The translations under genes were made by a program, and so were the position numbers. From Sarcocystis neurona (lineage: Eukaryota > Apicomplexa > Conoidasida > Eucoccidiorida > Sarcocystidae), in the NCBI GenBank assembly GCA_000727475.1, contig KL647290.1:2070269-2134268 (forward strand): DNA of 64,000 nucleotides, in the 5' to 3' direction. Under the pieces are notes generated by a model. The model did not search any database. It was not told the DNA's origin and worked only from the letters and a program-made list of their open reading frames with translations. Positions 26,101 through 35,929 of the stretch are shown one piece after another; position 1 is the stretch's first letter, and every line of letters starts with the position of its first letter.

Positions 26101-29100
26101 TTGCTCTTCAACAAGTGCTGCTGCTGCCGTGTTCGCTCTTTCCCACGACTCTGCTATTCTTCACCAGCGGCTGCTACTTTGCTCGGCAGCTGCAGCCAAA
26201 GTGGTGGTTTCTGTTACCGTCTGTCGCAACCGCGATACCGCCTGTTTCTTGTGAAGCGCTGTTGCTCCAGGTGAGGAGCCGCTACGGGTGAAATTCTGGT
26301 GCTGCTGCTGGTGAAAAGCTGCTGCTGATCAACAGCTGCTGCTGGTCTTGCTGCAGCAGGTCTTTGTGGTGGCCTGAGAAGCTGCTGCTGCTGTTGCTCT
26401 CACCAGGACTCGGGATGAAGCTGAAGCGAGTGCTAACGTTGCCCGCTTTGTCCTTGCAGTACGTCGTGCTGACCCCAAGATGATTTGATATATTGCCTCT
26501 GCATGCATCCACACACCAGCCCAGACGCTTGCAGTATTCTGCCTCACACGCGCGCATGCGCATGAGACCTACATATACAGACCCGCAAGCAGTTCTTCTT
26601 CCATACGCTTCACGTGGCGTCACACAAACGCACACACACCTGCTGGACATTCCCTCGCCCACAGACACACCTTCAGAGCCGCTCTTGCGCCTGCAGCAGC
26701 TCTCCTCACGAGCAGCAGCAAGTCTACACGAGCACAAGCCGCTCATCACCGGCAGCAGCCGCTCTTCACCAGCAGCAGCCGCTCTTCACCAGCAGCAGCC
26801 GCTCTTCACCAGCAGCAGCCGCTCTTCACCAGCAGCAACCTCTTTTCACCAGCAGCAGCCTCTCTTCACCAGCAGCAGTCGCCCTTCGTAAGCAGCAGCA
26901 GGTCTACAGGAGAGGCAGCAGGCCTACAGGAGAGGCAGCAAGTCTTCACGCGAATAGGTGCGCAAGCCTTCTTGGCAACACTTCCTCGTGCGCCGACTTT
27001 CTGTCTCCTGCTCCACTGCTGCCTCGAGGGGCGCAGTCACCTGCGTCTCCACAGACCTGCGCTGCGAGCGTAAGTGTTCCCGTCTCTCTCTCTCTCGGTC
27101 TTTGTTTCTCTGTCTCTCCGTTTCCCTCTCCCTGTCTCCCTCTCTCTGTCTCCCTGTCTCCCTCTCTCTGTCTCCCTGTCTCCCTCTCTCCGTCTCCCTG
27201 TCTCCGTCCCTCTATGTGGTCATATATAGAGACAGATGGCGACGTCAGGCATCATCTCTCCGTCTCTCCGTCTCCTTCTGTCTCTCTCTACACACGTCTG
27301 TTTATAAATGGCCGGTGCAGGTGTACTCTTCAATATATGTGCATGCGTACATATGTAGCCTCGCACACGCGCGCTGTCTCTGTTTCCGTCACACACATAT
27401 ACATACACATATATGTGTACGGAGTGCCTTTATAAGGTTGAGTCATACACCCTCATACATAAATATATACATATGTCGTCCCCGTACATATATACATTTC
27501 TCTCCCTGTCTCTCTCTCTCCGTCTCCCTCCTCCTCTCTCTCTNNNNNNNNNNNNNNNNNNNNNNNNNNNNNNNNNNNNNNNNNNNNNNNNNNNNNNNNN
27601 NNNNNNNNNNNNNNNNNNNNNNNNNNNNNNNNNNNNNNNNNNNNNNNNNNNNNNNNNNNNNNNNNNNNNNNNNNNNNNNNNNNNNNNNNNNNNNNNNNNN
27701 NNNNNNNNNNNNNNNNNNNNNNNNNNNNNNNNNNNNNNNNNNNNNNNNNNNNNNNNNNNNNNNNNNNNNNNNNNNNNNNNNNNNNNNNNNNNNNNNNNNN
27801 NNNNNNNNNNNNNNNNNNNNNNNNNNNNNNNNNNNNNNNNNNNNNNNNNNNNNNNNNNNNNNNNNNNNNNNNNNNNNNNNNNNNNNNNNNNNNNNNNNNN
27901 NNNNNNNNNNNNNNNNNNNNNNNNNNNNNNNNNNNNNNNNNNNNNNNNNNNNNNNNNNNNNNNNNNNNNNNNTATATACATATGTCGTCCCCGTACCATA
28001 TATACATTCTTCTCCCTCGTCTCTCTCTCTCCGTCTCCCCTCCTCTCTCTCTCTATATATATATATATACATGTATATTTGCGAGGGCCTGTCATGTGCA
28101 TGCGTGGGTGGCTGTACGCTACGGAGATATTCTCCACTGCAGAAGGCGAGCACGTTCAGCAGACGAGTGGCCGGCAAAACAGAGAGACACGTGCATGCAG
28201 CGTAGGAAGTCTCCTTGTCGGTTCTCCGCCTCACACACCGAGACAGAGACGCAGAGACACAGAGACAGCGTGCAAGGACTTGGGGCTGCAGAGCGCCTAC
28301 GCAAGATTGTGCAGATCTCTGCATGCGCGCTGCAGAGAAGTAATACCTTGAGACAAGCCACTGCAGTACCCAGGGATAGGAAGGGTCGCGGACAGGGATT
28401 TCGAGAGAGGTCAGCAGCCGCCGGCGACCCCACACCAGCAGCAGCTGCCACGCGCGTCGCCCCACAGCAGCGCCGCAGCCTGCAGCAGCAGCGACAGCAG
28501 CGCACACGTGCCTCTTTGACGGGCCCCTGCTCCCTCGAGACACGCATTTCCGGTTCTCCGCATGCGCACGCTTCTCCACATGCAAAAACGAAGACGTACA
28601 AACACGCCCTTGACACAACCCGGCGCGGTGTGAGCAGCCTTTATGGGCGCAGATGTGGTAGCCACAAGCTCCAACGCCCCACACCGGGACGCACAGCTAC
28701 CAACAAGCGAGAGACAGACAGCGAGACGGAGAGACAGATAGCGAGACGGAGGGAGACACGCAGGGAGACAGGCAGGGAGACACCCAGTCAGAGAGGGAGA
28801 GACGGCGAGACGGGGACAGACAGAGAGCCACCGAGACATACGCACCGATAAACAGCCACGAATGCCTCGGGACTACGCTGCGCTTGCACCTTGCTAGGTC
28901 TTTGCTTCGCAGTCCTCTGACGCGCCGCATCCGCGTGCAGATATACTCGCGCACGCGTATATATGTGCGGTATGTGTTTGTGTGTGTGCGTGTGTAAATA
29001 TACTGCAGATGGAGACACGAGACCCGATCTCCGCAAAGCAGCCGAAGAAACGCGCAGCAGCGGCAGCGGGCGGAAAGCCGCAGCAGCATCGCAGAACGTG

Positions 29101-30219
29101 GAGAGGCGCAGCAGCAGCAGAGGCCTACGCCCCGGCGCGGAACGGCAGAGAGCACCACCAACACTACAGTAGTGCTGGCAGCAGCAGCTGCCGCTACTGC
29201 AGCAGAGACGCAGGCTGCAGACACCACGTCCGCAGACGCTCCTGACGCGCCGCAGCAGGAGCAGCGAGAGAGAGACACAGAGAGACAGAGACATGACACG
29301 TCTCTGCAGCGCAGCAGGGGTGGCCCCACCCGACGCCTCGCAGCAGCTGCAGCGGCAGCGGCACTTCAAACACCGTCCCCCGCACCACTCGTAGGCAGCG
29401 CAGCAGCAGCAGCAACACACGCCAGTTCACAGTCCCAACACTCCAGCAGCAGATGCAGAAGCTACGGAGAAGACGTATGTGTATGTGTGCACATACACAC
29501 AGAGGGTGTCCCGGTACTCTCTTCGCGCAGGTGCATGCAACAATATATACCGAGACAGAGACACACACATAAATTCCAGGCAGAGGAATGTATACACATC
29601 TACACATATACAGATATATCTATATCACCCAGTCGCATGCATACATATATGTACATATACACATGTACCACACCGACGTGTATGAATCTATATATATATA
29701 TATATATATATATAGTATATACACACACACATATGCGTACACATATATGTACGTATGTGTGTACAGTGCGCTGTTATCTCGACTATGAAGAACAGCACGT
29801 TTTGGGGACTGCTGAAAGTTCTTTGCAACCGCGCGTTTGTGTGCATGCGCGGAAGAGACATGTTCCCTACCTAGCACAGCAAGACCAAAACCTGCGTTGA
29901 AGTACGGGTTGCTGAAGAATATCGAAGAAGAGATGGTTGGCCAGTGAGCAGCAAAAGAAGAGCCGTGCGACAGTCGTGACTGCTGCTGCTTCTCCTCCTC
30001 CTCCCTCTCGTTGTCCCACTCCCCCCCTTTCTTCCGCTGCGCCGTCTCCGCGAGCTCTGGCGGCTGGTGCTGCTGTTGCTGCTGCGAAGGCGAATGCTGG
30101 GCACCCGTAGCCGCTGCCGCTGCTGCTGAACCACTGCTGCTGCTGCTGCGCACGCCGCTGAGGGACAGCAGACTCCCTCCTCCGACGGAGAAGGGACTTT
30201 CAAACGGAAAGACTCCCAT
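11143..30219 (-). CDS. BCS1: Mitochondrial chaperone BCS1 (AAA ATPase), complete 12-exon gene
   Basis: BCS1 is an inner-membrane AAA ATPase that moves the folded Rieske iron-sulphur protein across the membrane for complex III assembly. Exons: 29871-30219, 28347-28479, 26404-26498, 24658-24803, 23839-23900, 21785-21855, 20242-20470, 18328-18517, 16228-16280, 14125-14209, 13498-13570, 11143-11495. All introns are GT/AG and phases agree, giving 612 residues. Residues 101-123 hold the conserved NPYFNAGFGL membrane segment. The BCS1_N domain follows (LEIPVRDPSYPW, HLGVSTTY, MQTGTPWEALT). The AAA domain has GIPYRRGYLL, Walker A GPPGCGKS (321-328), Walker B LLLLEDID (369-376), sensor TTNH (437-440) and LIRPGRVD (448-455). 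A Gln/Ser/Ala-rich N-terminal extension of about 100 residues and a Ser/Ala-rich C-terminal tail are lineage additions. 30219 is the first in-frame ATG. Confidence 0.93.
12230..12860. repeat. Two diverged copies of an ~80-bp element beside AT microsatellites (BCS1 intron 11)
   Basis: At about 12280-12340 and 12772-12855 an AT run is followed by a GGGAGAGAGAG tract and then a shared segment including ACCCAAAGATGGC. The copies are about 500 bp apart and differ by small indels. Both lie in the last BCS1 intron. Confidence 0.6.
17075..17320. repeat. Imperfect tandem duplication, period 149 bp (BCS1 intron 8)
   Basis: ATATGTCC followed by a pyrimidine-rich unique core recurs at 17083 and 17232. 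About 90 bp are similar, including the CTCCCCTTTCGATCCC-type motif. The copies are separated by an (AT)n run. Confidence 0.7.
18625..18755. repeat. Short direct repeat, spacing about 88 bp (BCS1 intron 7)
   Basis: The motif CTTGCGTGTATAGTGGGAT occurs at about 18632 and again at about 18719, with ACACAC/ATATAC microsatellite between. It lies just upstream, in transcript sense, of the exon encoding Walker B. Confidence 0.7.
24804..26403. repeat. BCS1 intron 3: opposed CAG and CTG triplet arms
   Basis: This whole 1.6-kb interval is intron by the BCS1 splice model. The plus strand is CAG/CAA/GCA-rich from 24804 to about 25340. Then comes an AT-rich spacer with an (AT)n run, and CTG/TGC/GCT-rich sequence from about 25545 to 26400. 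The two arms are roughly complementary in composition. All frames stay open for hundreds of bases because the triplets lack stops; these open frames are not considered genes. Confidence 0.8.
26741..26880. repeat. 20-bp minisatellite (BCS1 intron 2)
   Basis: About seven tandem copies of a 20-bp unit, GCTCTTCACCAGCAGCAGCC, with a few substitutions toward the right end. A related, looser AGCAGCAGCAGGTCTACAG array follows to about 26950. The period is not a multiple of three, which fits its intronic position. Confidence 0.85.
27070..27543. repeat. Pyrimidine-rich CTCTCTGTCTCCC array (BCS1 intron 2)
   Basis: Dense tandem CTCTCTGTCTCC-type units at 27080-27210 and again at 27495-27543, interrupted by an AT/ACATATAT-rich stretch. 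The second block runs into the assembly gap. Confidence 0.75.
27544..27972. other. Assembly gap (429 N)
   Basis: A run of N in the BCS1 intron between exons 28347-28479 and 26404-26498. Flanks of about 75-80 bp on both sides are near copies of each other, so the gap lies within or next to a tandem repeat, or joins two overlapping contig ends. Confidence 0.99.
28690..28830. repeat. Purine-rich GAGACGGAGGGAGACA array (BCS1 intron 1)
   Basis: Loose tandem GAGACAGGGAGAC-type units on the plus strand; the same family, in opposite orientation, as the CTCTCTGTCTCC array at 27.1-27.5 kb. CAG-rich DNA continues at 29040-29460 in the same intron. Confidence 0.65.
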
Positions 30220-33200
30220 TGCGTGTGCACGAGACGCAGCAACAGCAGCTTCAGAACAGCAGCAGCAGCAGCACAGCAGCAGGAACACTGACACAGAAGC
30301 CACTGCAGCACCACGCACAGGTCCGGCGCCGTGCCCCTCAACAAAGCAGCCCTGGCGCTCCGCAGAGTACGCCCCTGCTCAGGAGATACGAAGCTACTCC
30401 CCCACGCGTCACTATGAGCAGCAGTAGCAGCAACAGCAGCGGCAGCAACGAAGGCGGTCTCTCACTACGTCCTGTACAACGTGTTGCTGCTGCTGAGCTG
30501 CTCGTCTCTGTAGAGGTGCCCACCTGATTCTCCTGGTGCTGCTATTGCTGTTGCTATTGCTGCTACCGCTGGTGCTGCTATTGCTGCCACTGCTGCTACT
30601 GCTGTTGCTACTGCCGTCACTGCTGCTGCTGCTATTGCTGCTACTGACGCTGCTGTTGCTGCTGCTACTGCGGTTGCTGCTGTTGCTATTGCTGCTATCG
30701 CTATCGCGACTGCTCCTGCTCCTGCTCATGCTGCTCTTGCTGCTAACTCTGCCATTGTTGGGGCTGCTGCAAGCAACAGCGGCGGGGCTTCATACAGGCG
30801 CAGAGCTGCTGCCGCATTGGCTGGAGCTGCTGCTCCGGGGAGGTCTGCTGCGACTGCTGCAGACGCATCTGCTGCTGCAGTGGCCGCTGTACTTGGGGAT
30901 GCTGTGCATGCCGTCAGTAATGCAGCAGCTGATGTGTGGACTACACCTGCCGTACCACAGGCAGCCGCTGCTCCTGCGCGCGCTTCTGCTGCTGCCGCCG
31001 TGCATGCTGCTCCCGGTGTCGCCGCCCTTGCCGCTGCTGCTGCCTCACAGGCCGCTGCTGCTGCCCCACGTGCTGCTGCCGCTGCTTAACCTGCTGCTGC
31101 TGCTGTGCAAGCTATTGCTGCTGCTGTGTAAGCTGCTGTGTAAACTGTTGTGTAAGCTGCTGCTGGCGTCTGTGTGTGGTGCTACTGCTGCTACACATGT
31201 CGCTGATGCCGCGCGAGCGAGGAGAGCGCTTCGCGTCAAATGCTTGACCCAGCCTGGCCTCCACAGCCAGTGAAAACACAGCACAGGCGCGAACAGCAAC
31301 AGCTTCGGCAGCTGCTCCTACTTGCTGCAGCCGCTTGACGTCGAAGAGTGCGACTGGGGCGTGGTGTTGTTGCTGCTGCTGTAGCTCTGCCGCCGGTGTG
31401 GAGCTGCTGGGGCATCCGGCAAGTGCTGCTGCTGGTAGTGTGGCGTGTGGGACGAGAAAAAAAAAGCGGTGCGGCAGGAGGCCACGCAAAGACTACGTAC
31501 ATGCAGACGTAACTCAGTTCACATACACACATTCGTATATATATGTGTATATACTTGTGTACACAGAAATGCATATGAATTCCTGCTGCTATATATATAT
31601 ATATGTATGTATGCACACACTTGTGTCGATAAAACTGCGTGGGCTCTGGTGCTGCTGCTGCTATTATATTGGCAGGAGTCCCTTGAGTGGCTCGTGCCAC
31701 TTTGTAATTTCCACTCGTAGTGCTGCTGTCGCCCACTTGTACCCGGTTAGAAGTGTTGCTGTGGTTCTTTTCCTACAGCGGGGGGGTCGGTGCTGATCCT
31801 AAGCAGCAGCTGTTCAGAAAGTTGCTGCTGCTGTTGTTGTTGCTGCTGCCGGGTGCGCGGGGGTGCCATCGCTGTTGCTTGTCCTGCTGTTGCAGAGATG
31901 CTTCGGCTGCTGCTGCTGTTGCACGCGGGAGCGTCCCTGCAGGTGTTGCCGCTGCTGCAGGACACCCCACTGGATGTATCAGCGAAGGTTCGGGTTTCTG
32001 TTGCTGTCGCTGGTTGTGCGCTGCCAGTGTTCCTGTTGCTGCTCCTGCTGTCTTCGTGTCGGTGTCGTCAGCCCTGCTGTGGCTGCTGTGTGACCCTCTC
32101 CTGTTGGCGCTGCAGTTGCTGCTGCAGCAGCCGTTGCCGCTGCTGATGTGTCTGCAGTCTGTGGCTGCTGCCGCTGGAGGAGCAGGAGGAGCTGGGGCTG
32201 CCGTGTGTCGGTTGCAGCGGCTTGCTGCCCGACCACTGAGGTGCTGCTGCAGCAGGGGGGCACCACGGAGGAGGGGGCCCAAGACGACCGAACGCAGAAG
32301 AAGGACGGCGGGTTCAACCACGACGTACGAAGGAAGAAGTTAACGAAGTGCTGCGACGACGAGCGAGTTTTTTGTTTAGATGTGTCCCTTCTCTTGCATG
32401 GGGCTGCAGCGATGACACCAGCGGTACATGCACAGAAAAGAGGGACGGACGGCATGCGCTGCGACACAGACACATTGCATGCGCGCACCGGGGCTCGCGG
32501 GTATTACACGCTAGGAGGACTGGTGTTGTTTGTCCGGTGGGTGGTGGGGGTCTTGCTATTACAGATTTATTTGGCTGCCGGTCACACACACTGCTGTTGC
32601 CATATATCTTGGGCGCTAAACAAACTGTGAAACTGCTGCTGCTGCTGTTGGTCTTCGTGTGTGGCTGGCCTGTGACGCGGCGCGGCGACACCTGAGCCTC
32701 CTCCGCATCGTCGTCCTCCACCACTGCAGCTGCTGCACACAGCCGCCGCTGCTGGAGGGCCCCTCTGCGCGCTCCTGCCTCCCCCGGCCGCTGGCTGCTG
32801 CCCCCTGCCAGCAGCTTCCACGTCGACTGGCACACGCAGACACACACACAACACACTGCTGCAACAGCAGTGGGGGAGCCAGCGGCACGAGCAGCAGCAG
32901 TCTTTGCTGCAGCAGCTGCAGTAGCCAACCTGCGAATTCTTTTTTTCACCTACGCCGTTGGGTCTTCGGTTCCTCGGACTCCCTGCTCCGCTGTTGCGGA
33001 CAGCTGCAGCAGGCCTTTGTGACGTCCTCCTCTGTGGTTTCGTCTTGTCCGTTTCCCGTTCGTTCACTGCCGTGTGTCTCGCATTTTCATGTCTCCTGCC
33101 GCCGCCGCTGCTGCGTCTACCGCTCTTTTTTGCACGCCGTACACTCTGTCAACGCGTGCTGACACTTCGCGTCTCCCCTGCTGTCTACAGGATGCATACG

Positions 33201-33381
33201 TATATATGTGTTGACTGCAGTCTTCTAGAGGATTACAGACGAGGAGGAGGGGAAGAAGCAGCAGCAGCAACACGAATGCTTCCAGCACCAGCAGACGCGA
33301 GCTTGCTGCTCGGCGGTTTCTCACCTTAAAAGGGGTAGAAGCCGACTTGCAGGTGGTGAAGGCGATTTTCCCTTCCATTCT
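30220..33381. other. Upstream region of BCS1: CTG-rich DNA, no supported gene
   Basis: The first 200 bp upstream of the BCS1 start contain CAG runs. From about 30530 to 32260 the plus strand is dense in CTG/TGC/GCT triplets, and from 32260 to 33180 it is mixed and GC-rich. Long open frames occur on both strands (for example Leu/Cys/Ala on plus, Ser/Asn on minus) but show no domain. A minus-strand stretch near 32950-33060 (DKTKPQRRTSQRP) looks somewhat coding. The BCS1 promoter must lie near 30220, but no TATA-like or other element could be identified. Confidence 0.45.
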
Positions 33382-34879
33382 TCACAAAAAAGTACATCTG
33401 GACGTGCATGAAAGGTCTGCCGAGGCCCAGGTGAAGAACGCTGCCCCAGCAGGGAGCGTCCTGCCACTGCCACACAGCGAGTTTGGGTGTACGTACACCG
33501 CAGGCGTCAGGTCGCCGGTAAAGGGCGCGCCCATTCGTGGCTGAAGTTATGCGCTTTCGCAAGACTTCTCCTCCTTCCCCCCCCCAATGCAGCTTCGCGC
33601 AGCCCTTTCTTCTCGCCTGTGCTGTCTTCTTTGCGTCTGTGTGTATACGCCCACCACACCATAACTTTGCCCCACCGGCCTGTTACTCTGTCGTCCTCCT
33701 CCCTACGAAGTTATCGCTCATGCAACTTCCTTCGCACGTGCCTGTGTCGCTGCGTCGCATGTTTCTTTACATTTCAACGTATATTAGGGCCACAGAAGAA
33801 GCAGTTGCCTCACTCACAGGGGTAGAAATGCCGTAAATCTCTTCCCTACTAGTGACAATGGGCGCAAGCAGGAAGAACAACTTCTCGTACGTACGTAGAT
33901 ATACGCACGGCTATACATGGATATGTACACATATATACGTAGATATACACACGTATATACGTAGATATATACACGTATATCCGTAGATATATACACGTAT
34001 ATACATAGATACATACACGTATATACGTAGATATATACACGTATATACGTAGATATATACACGTTTATACATAGGTGTACACACGTATATACATAAATGT
34101 ATACAGGTGTATACAGTGATATACACGCATATATACATGGATTTAACCCCCCACATGTACATATATATATATGCACACACACGCGTGTATATATATATAA
34201 ATCTACACATACATACATGTATACAAACATATATATATATATACAGGTATACATTGACACACCGACATAGATTCGTACACATATATATACGCATGACTTT
34301 ACAGTTGTACTGCAGAGTCCGTAAGAGCCGTGTTCGTTTCAAGAGAAAGTGGCACCCGGACACTACGGAGAAATATTGCGCGCGAGAATCTGCAGAAGAA
34401 CAGCTCGCCTGCGACAGCCTGCCAGAGCCTCTCTCTCTCCCCACTCTCCTGCCGCATATACATTTATATATATATATACGTGTGTGTATACTAATATATG
34501 TATATATGCGTATGTATACTCATACGTTTGTATAGAGACACACACACACACACAGAGAGACAACGATCACACGCACTGCTCTGTTCTCGCTGTATGTGGG
34601 AATGTACGTAGATACACGCCTGGCAGTGGACTGTAGCACGCAGTCGTCCTCTGTCTGTCTGTGTGGCTATATATGTATATATACGTGTGCATATATATAT
34701 ACTCATACGTGTGTATAGGCGTGTGGACTTGTACGTGCATCTGACTGTATTTGAACCCTTCTATAGGGAGGAAGGAGAAGACTTCGGCGTTCTTCTCTTC
34801 CCTTCGTTTACACTTCCAAAGAGTCACAGCAGTGCCATTCCAGGGGTGTATTTCGAACAGGCGGAGATATGACCCAGAA
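33382..34879 (-). CDS. Last four exons of an unidentified protein gene
   Basis: Four minus-strand exons join with GT/AG borders and matching phases: 34814-34879 (FWVISPPVRNTPLEWHCC), 34303-34418 (AVAGELFFCRFSRAIFLR), 33818-33848 (REEIYGISTP) and 33382-33540 (PRMGAPFTGDLTPAVYV), ending in TGA. Together they give about 125 residues of well-mixed, non-repetitive protein, quite unlike the surrounding repeat DNA. I do not recognise the family. Other frames of the last exon are also open up to a strong AAG|GTGAGA donor near 33311, so the true 3' end may differ. Upstream exons probably lie in the Ala-rich frames at 36-38.8 kb, but this is not shown. Confidence 0.4.
33895..34130. repeat. 22-bp minisatellite, about 10 copies
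   Basis: Tandem copies of GTAGATATATACACGTATATAC with point changes. It sits in the intron between the candidate exons 33818-33848 and 34303-34418. All three minus frames are open through it because the unit lacks stops, giving Tyr/Ile/Val-rich spurious frames. Confidence 0.85.
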
Positions 34880-35189
34880 CTGACTTCCGTAGCACGCAGC
34901 CGTCCCCGCGTACACGTGTGGTGGGGATAGTGTTCATGCCCACACTCTCTGGTAGGCGTGCGCGCGTCTGCAGCAGCAGCGACGGCAGCGCAGCAGCTTC
35001 TTCTCTGCTCTTCCGTCTGAAGTTCCCACCCTTTCCCGCCAGGTGTTCTCTTCCGGTCTCCCCCCCCCATCATTTTCTTGGCGAGGGTCTGGCAGCAGGT
35101 ACACACCGCGGGTCGCCGTCGGCGGGGACTCGTGCATGCACGGAGAAGACACCCGTGGCGGCAGTTCGCCCTGGTGGTCACCGCGGCGG

Positions 35190-35640
35190 GGTTCGCTTGC
35201 AGAGGGAGACGGCGAAGCACACAGAGGGGCGAGGAGACGGAGGGGGAGAGAGAAACGGAGAGACGGAGACGGCCAGAAGAGCGCGAAAGAGAGACGCAGA
35301 CGACGAAGCACAGAGGCACCCAAATAGGTGACTGGCAAGAGAGACGGCCAGAGAGAGAGATAGAGGGCCAAAGCGAGGGACAGAGAGACGGAGACAGGGA
35401 CGGAGACGGAGACGGAGACAGCCGGAGAGAGAGAGAAGGCCAGACAGCCGAAGCGCGGGACACAGAGAGGCGGAGACAGAGACAGCCAGAGAGAGACGAA
35501 AAGCCGGGGGACCAAGGCGAGGGACACAGAGAGACGGAGACGGAGACAGAGACAGAGAGGCAGACAGAAGGGGAGAGACAGAGAGAGGACGGGAGGACGG
35601 CAGAAGAAAGAGGAGGACGGAGGGCCAGAGGTAGGTGGAC
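35190..35640. repeat. Purine-rich GAGACGG/GAGACAGAGAG array
   Basis: About 450 bp in which the plus strand is almost only A and G, with regular C in GAGACGG-like units (period mostly 6-13 bp, irregular). The same family is seen inside BCS1 introns 1 and 2. Confidence 0.8.
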
Positions 35641-35929
35641 ATATATTTAGGTACAAGCAGGGAAAAGGGTCAAGTGTAGGCGGAAAGACAAAAGACGGAG
35701 ATTGACCCCTTGACAAACGTGTGAGCAGGAGGTGGTTAACACGGCAGATAAACAGAGAGAAGCCGCTCTGTGTTTTGTCGGCGACCTTGTGTTGACGGGC
35801 CTTGATGGTTGCCCCGGCAGTGACAACCGCAGAGGAAGTCTGTCGCTCTTTTCTCTGTGCGTGCGCCAGCAGCTCGAAGGTTCACGCAGCGGATTTAGCC
35901 AGGGGCCGCCGTCGAGTTGTGGCTGCAGC

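Noticed and set aside
24791..26254. Long plus-strand Gln/Ser and Leu/Cys/Ala open frames
   Set aside because: They lie inside BCS1 intron 3, as fixed by the in-phase exons 24658-24803 and 26404-26498.
26614..28851. Plus-strand open frames with Ser/Leu repeats running through the N gap
   Set aside because: They are produced by the CT-rich and 20-bp arrays and by unknown bases in BCS1 introns 1 and 2. No protein-like island is present.
30536..31273. Plus-strand poly-Leu open frame resembling a membrane protein
   Set aside because: The hydrophobicity comes from (CTG)n only. No start context, loop sequence or splice chain suggests a gene.
33814..34260. Minus-strand Tyr/Ile/Val-rich frames
   Set aside because: They are generated by the 22-bp minisatellite and adjacent ACATATAT microsatellite.
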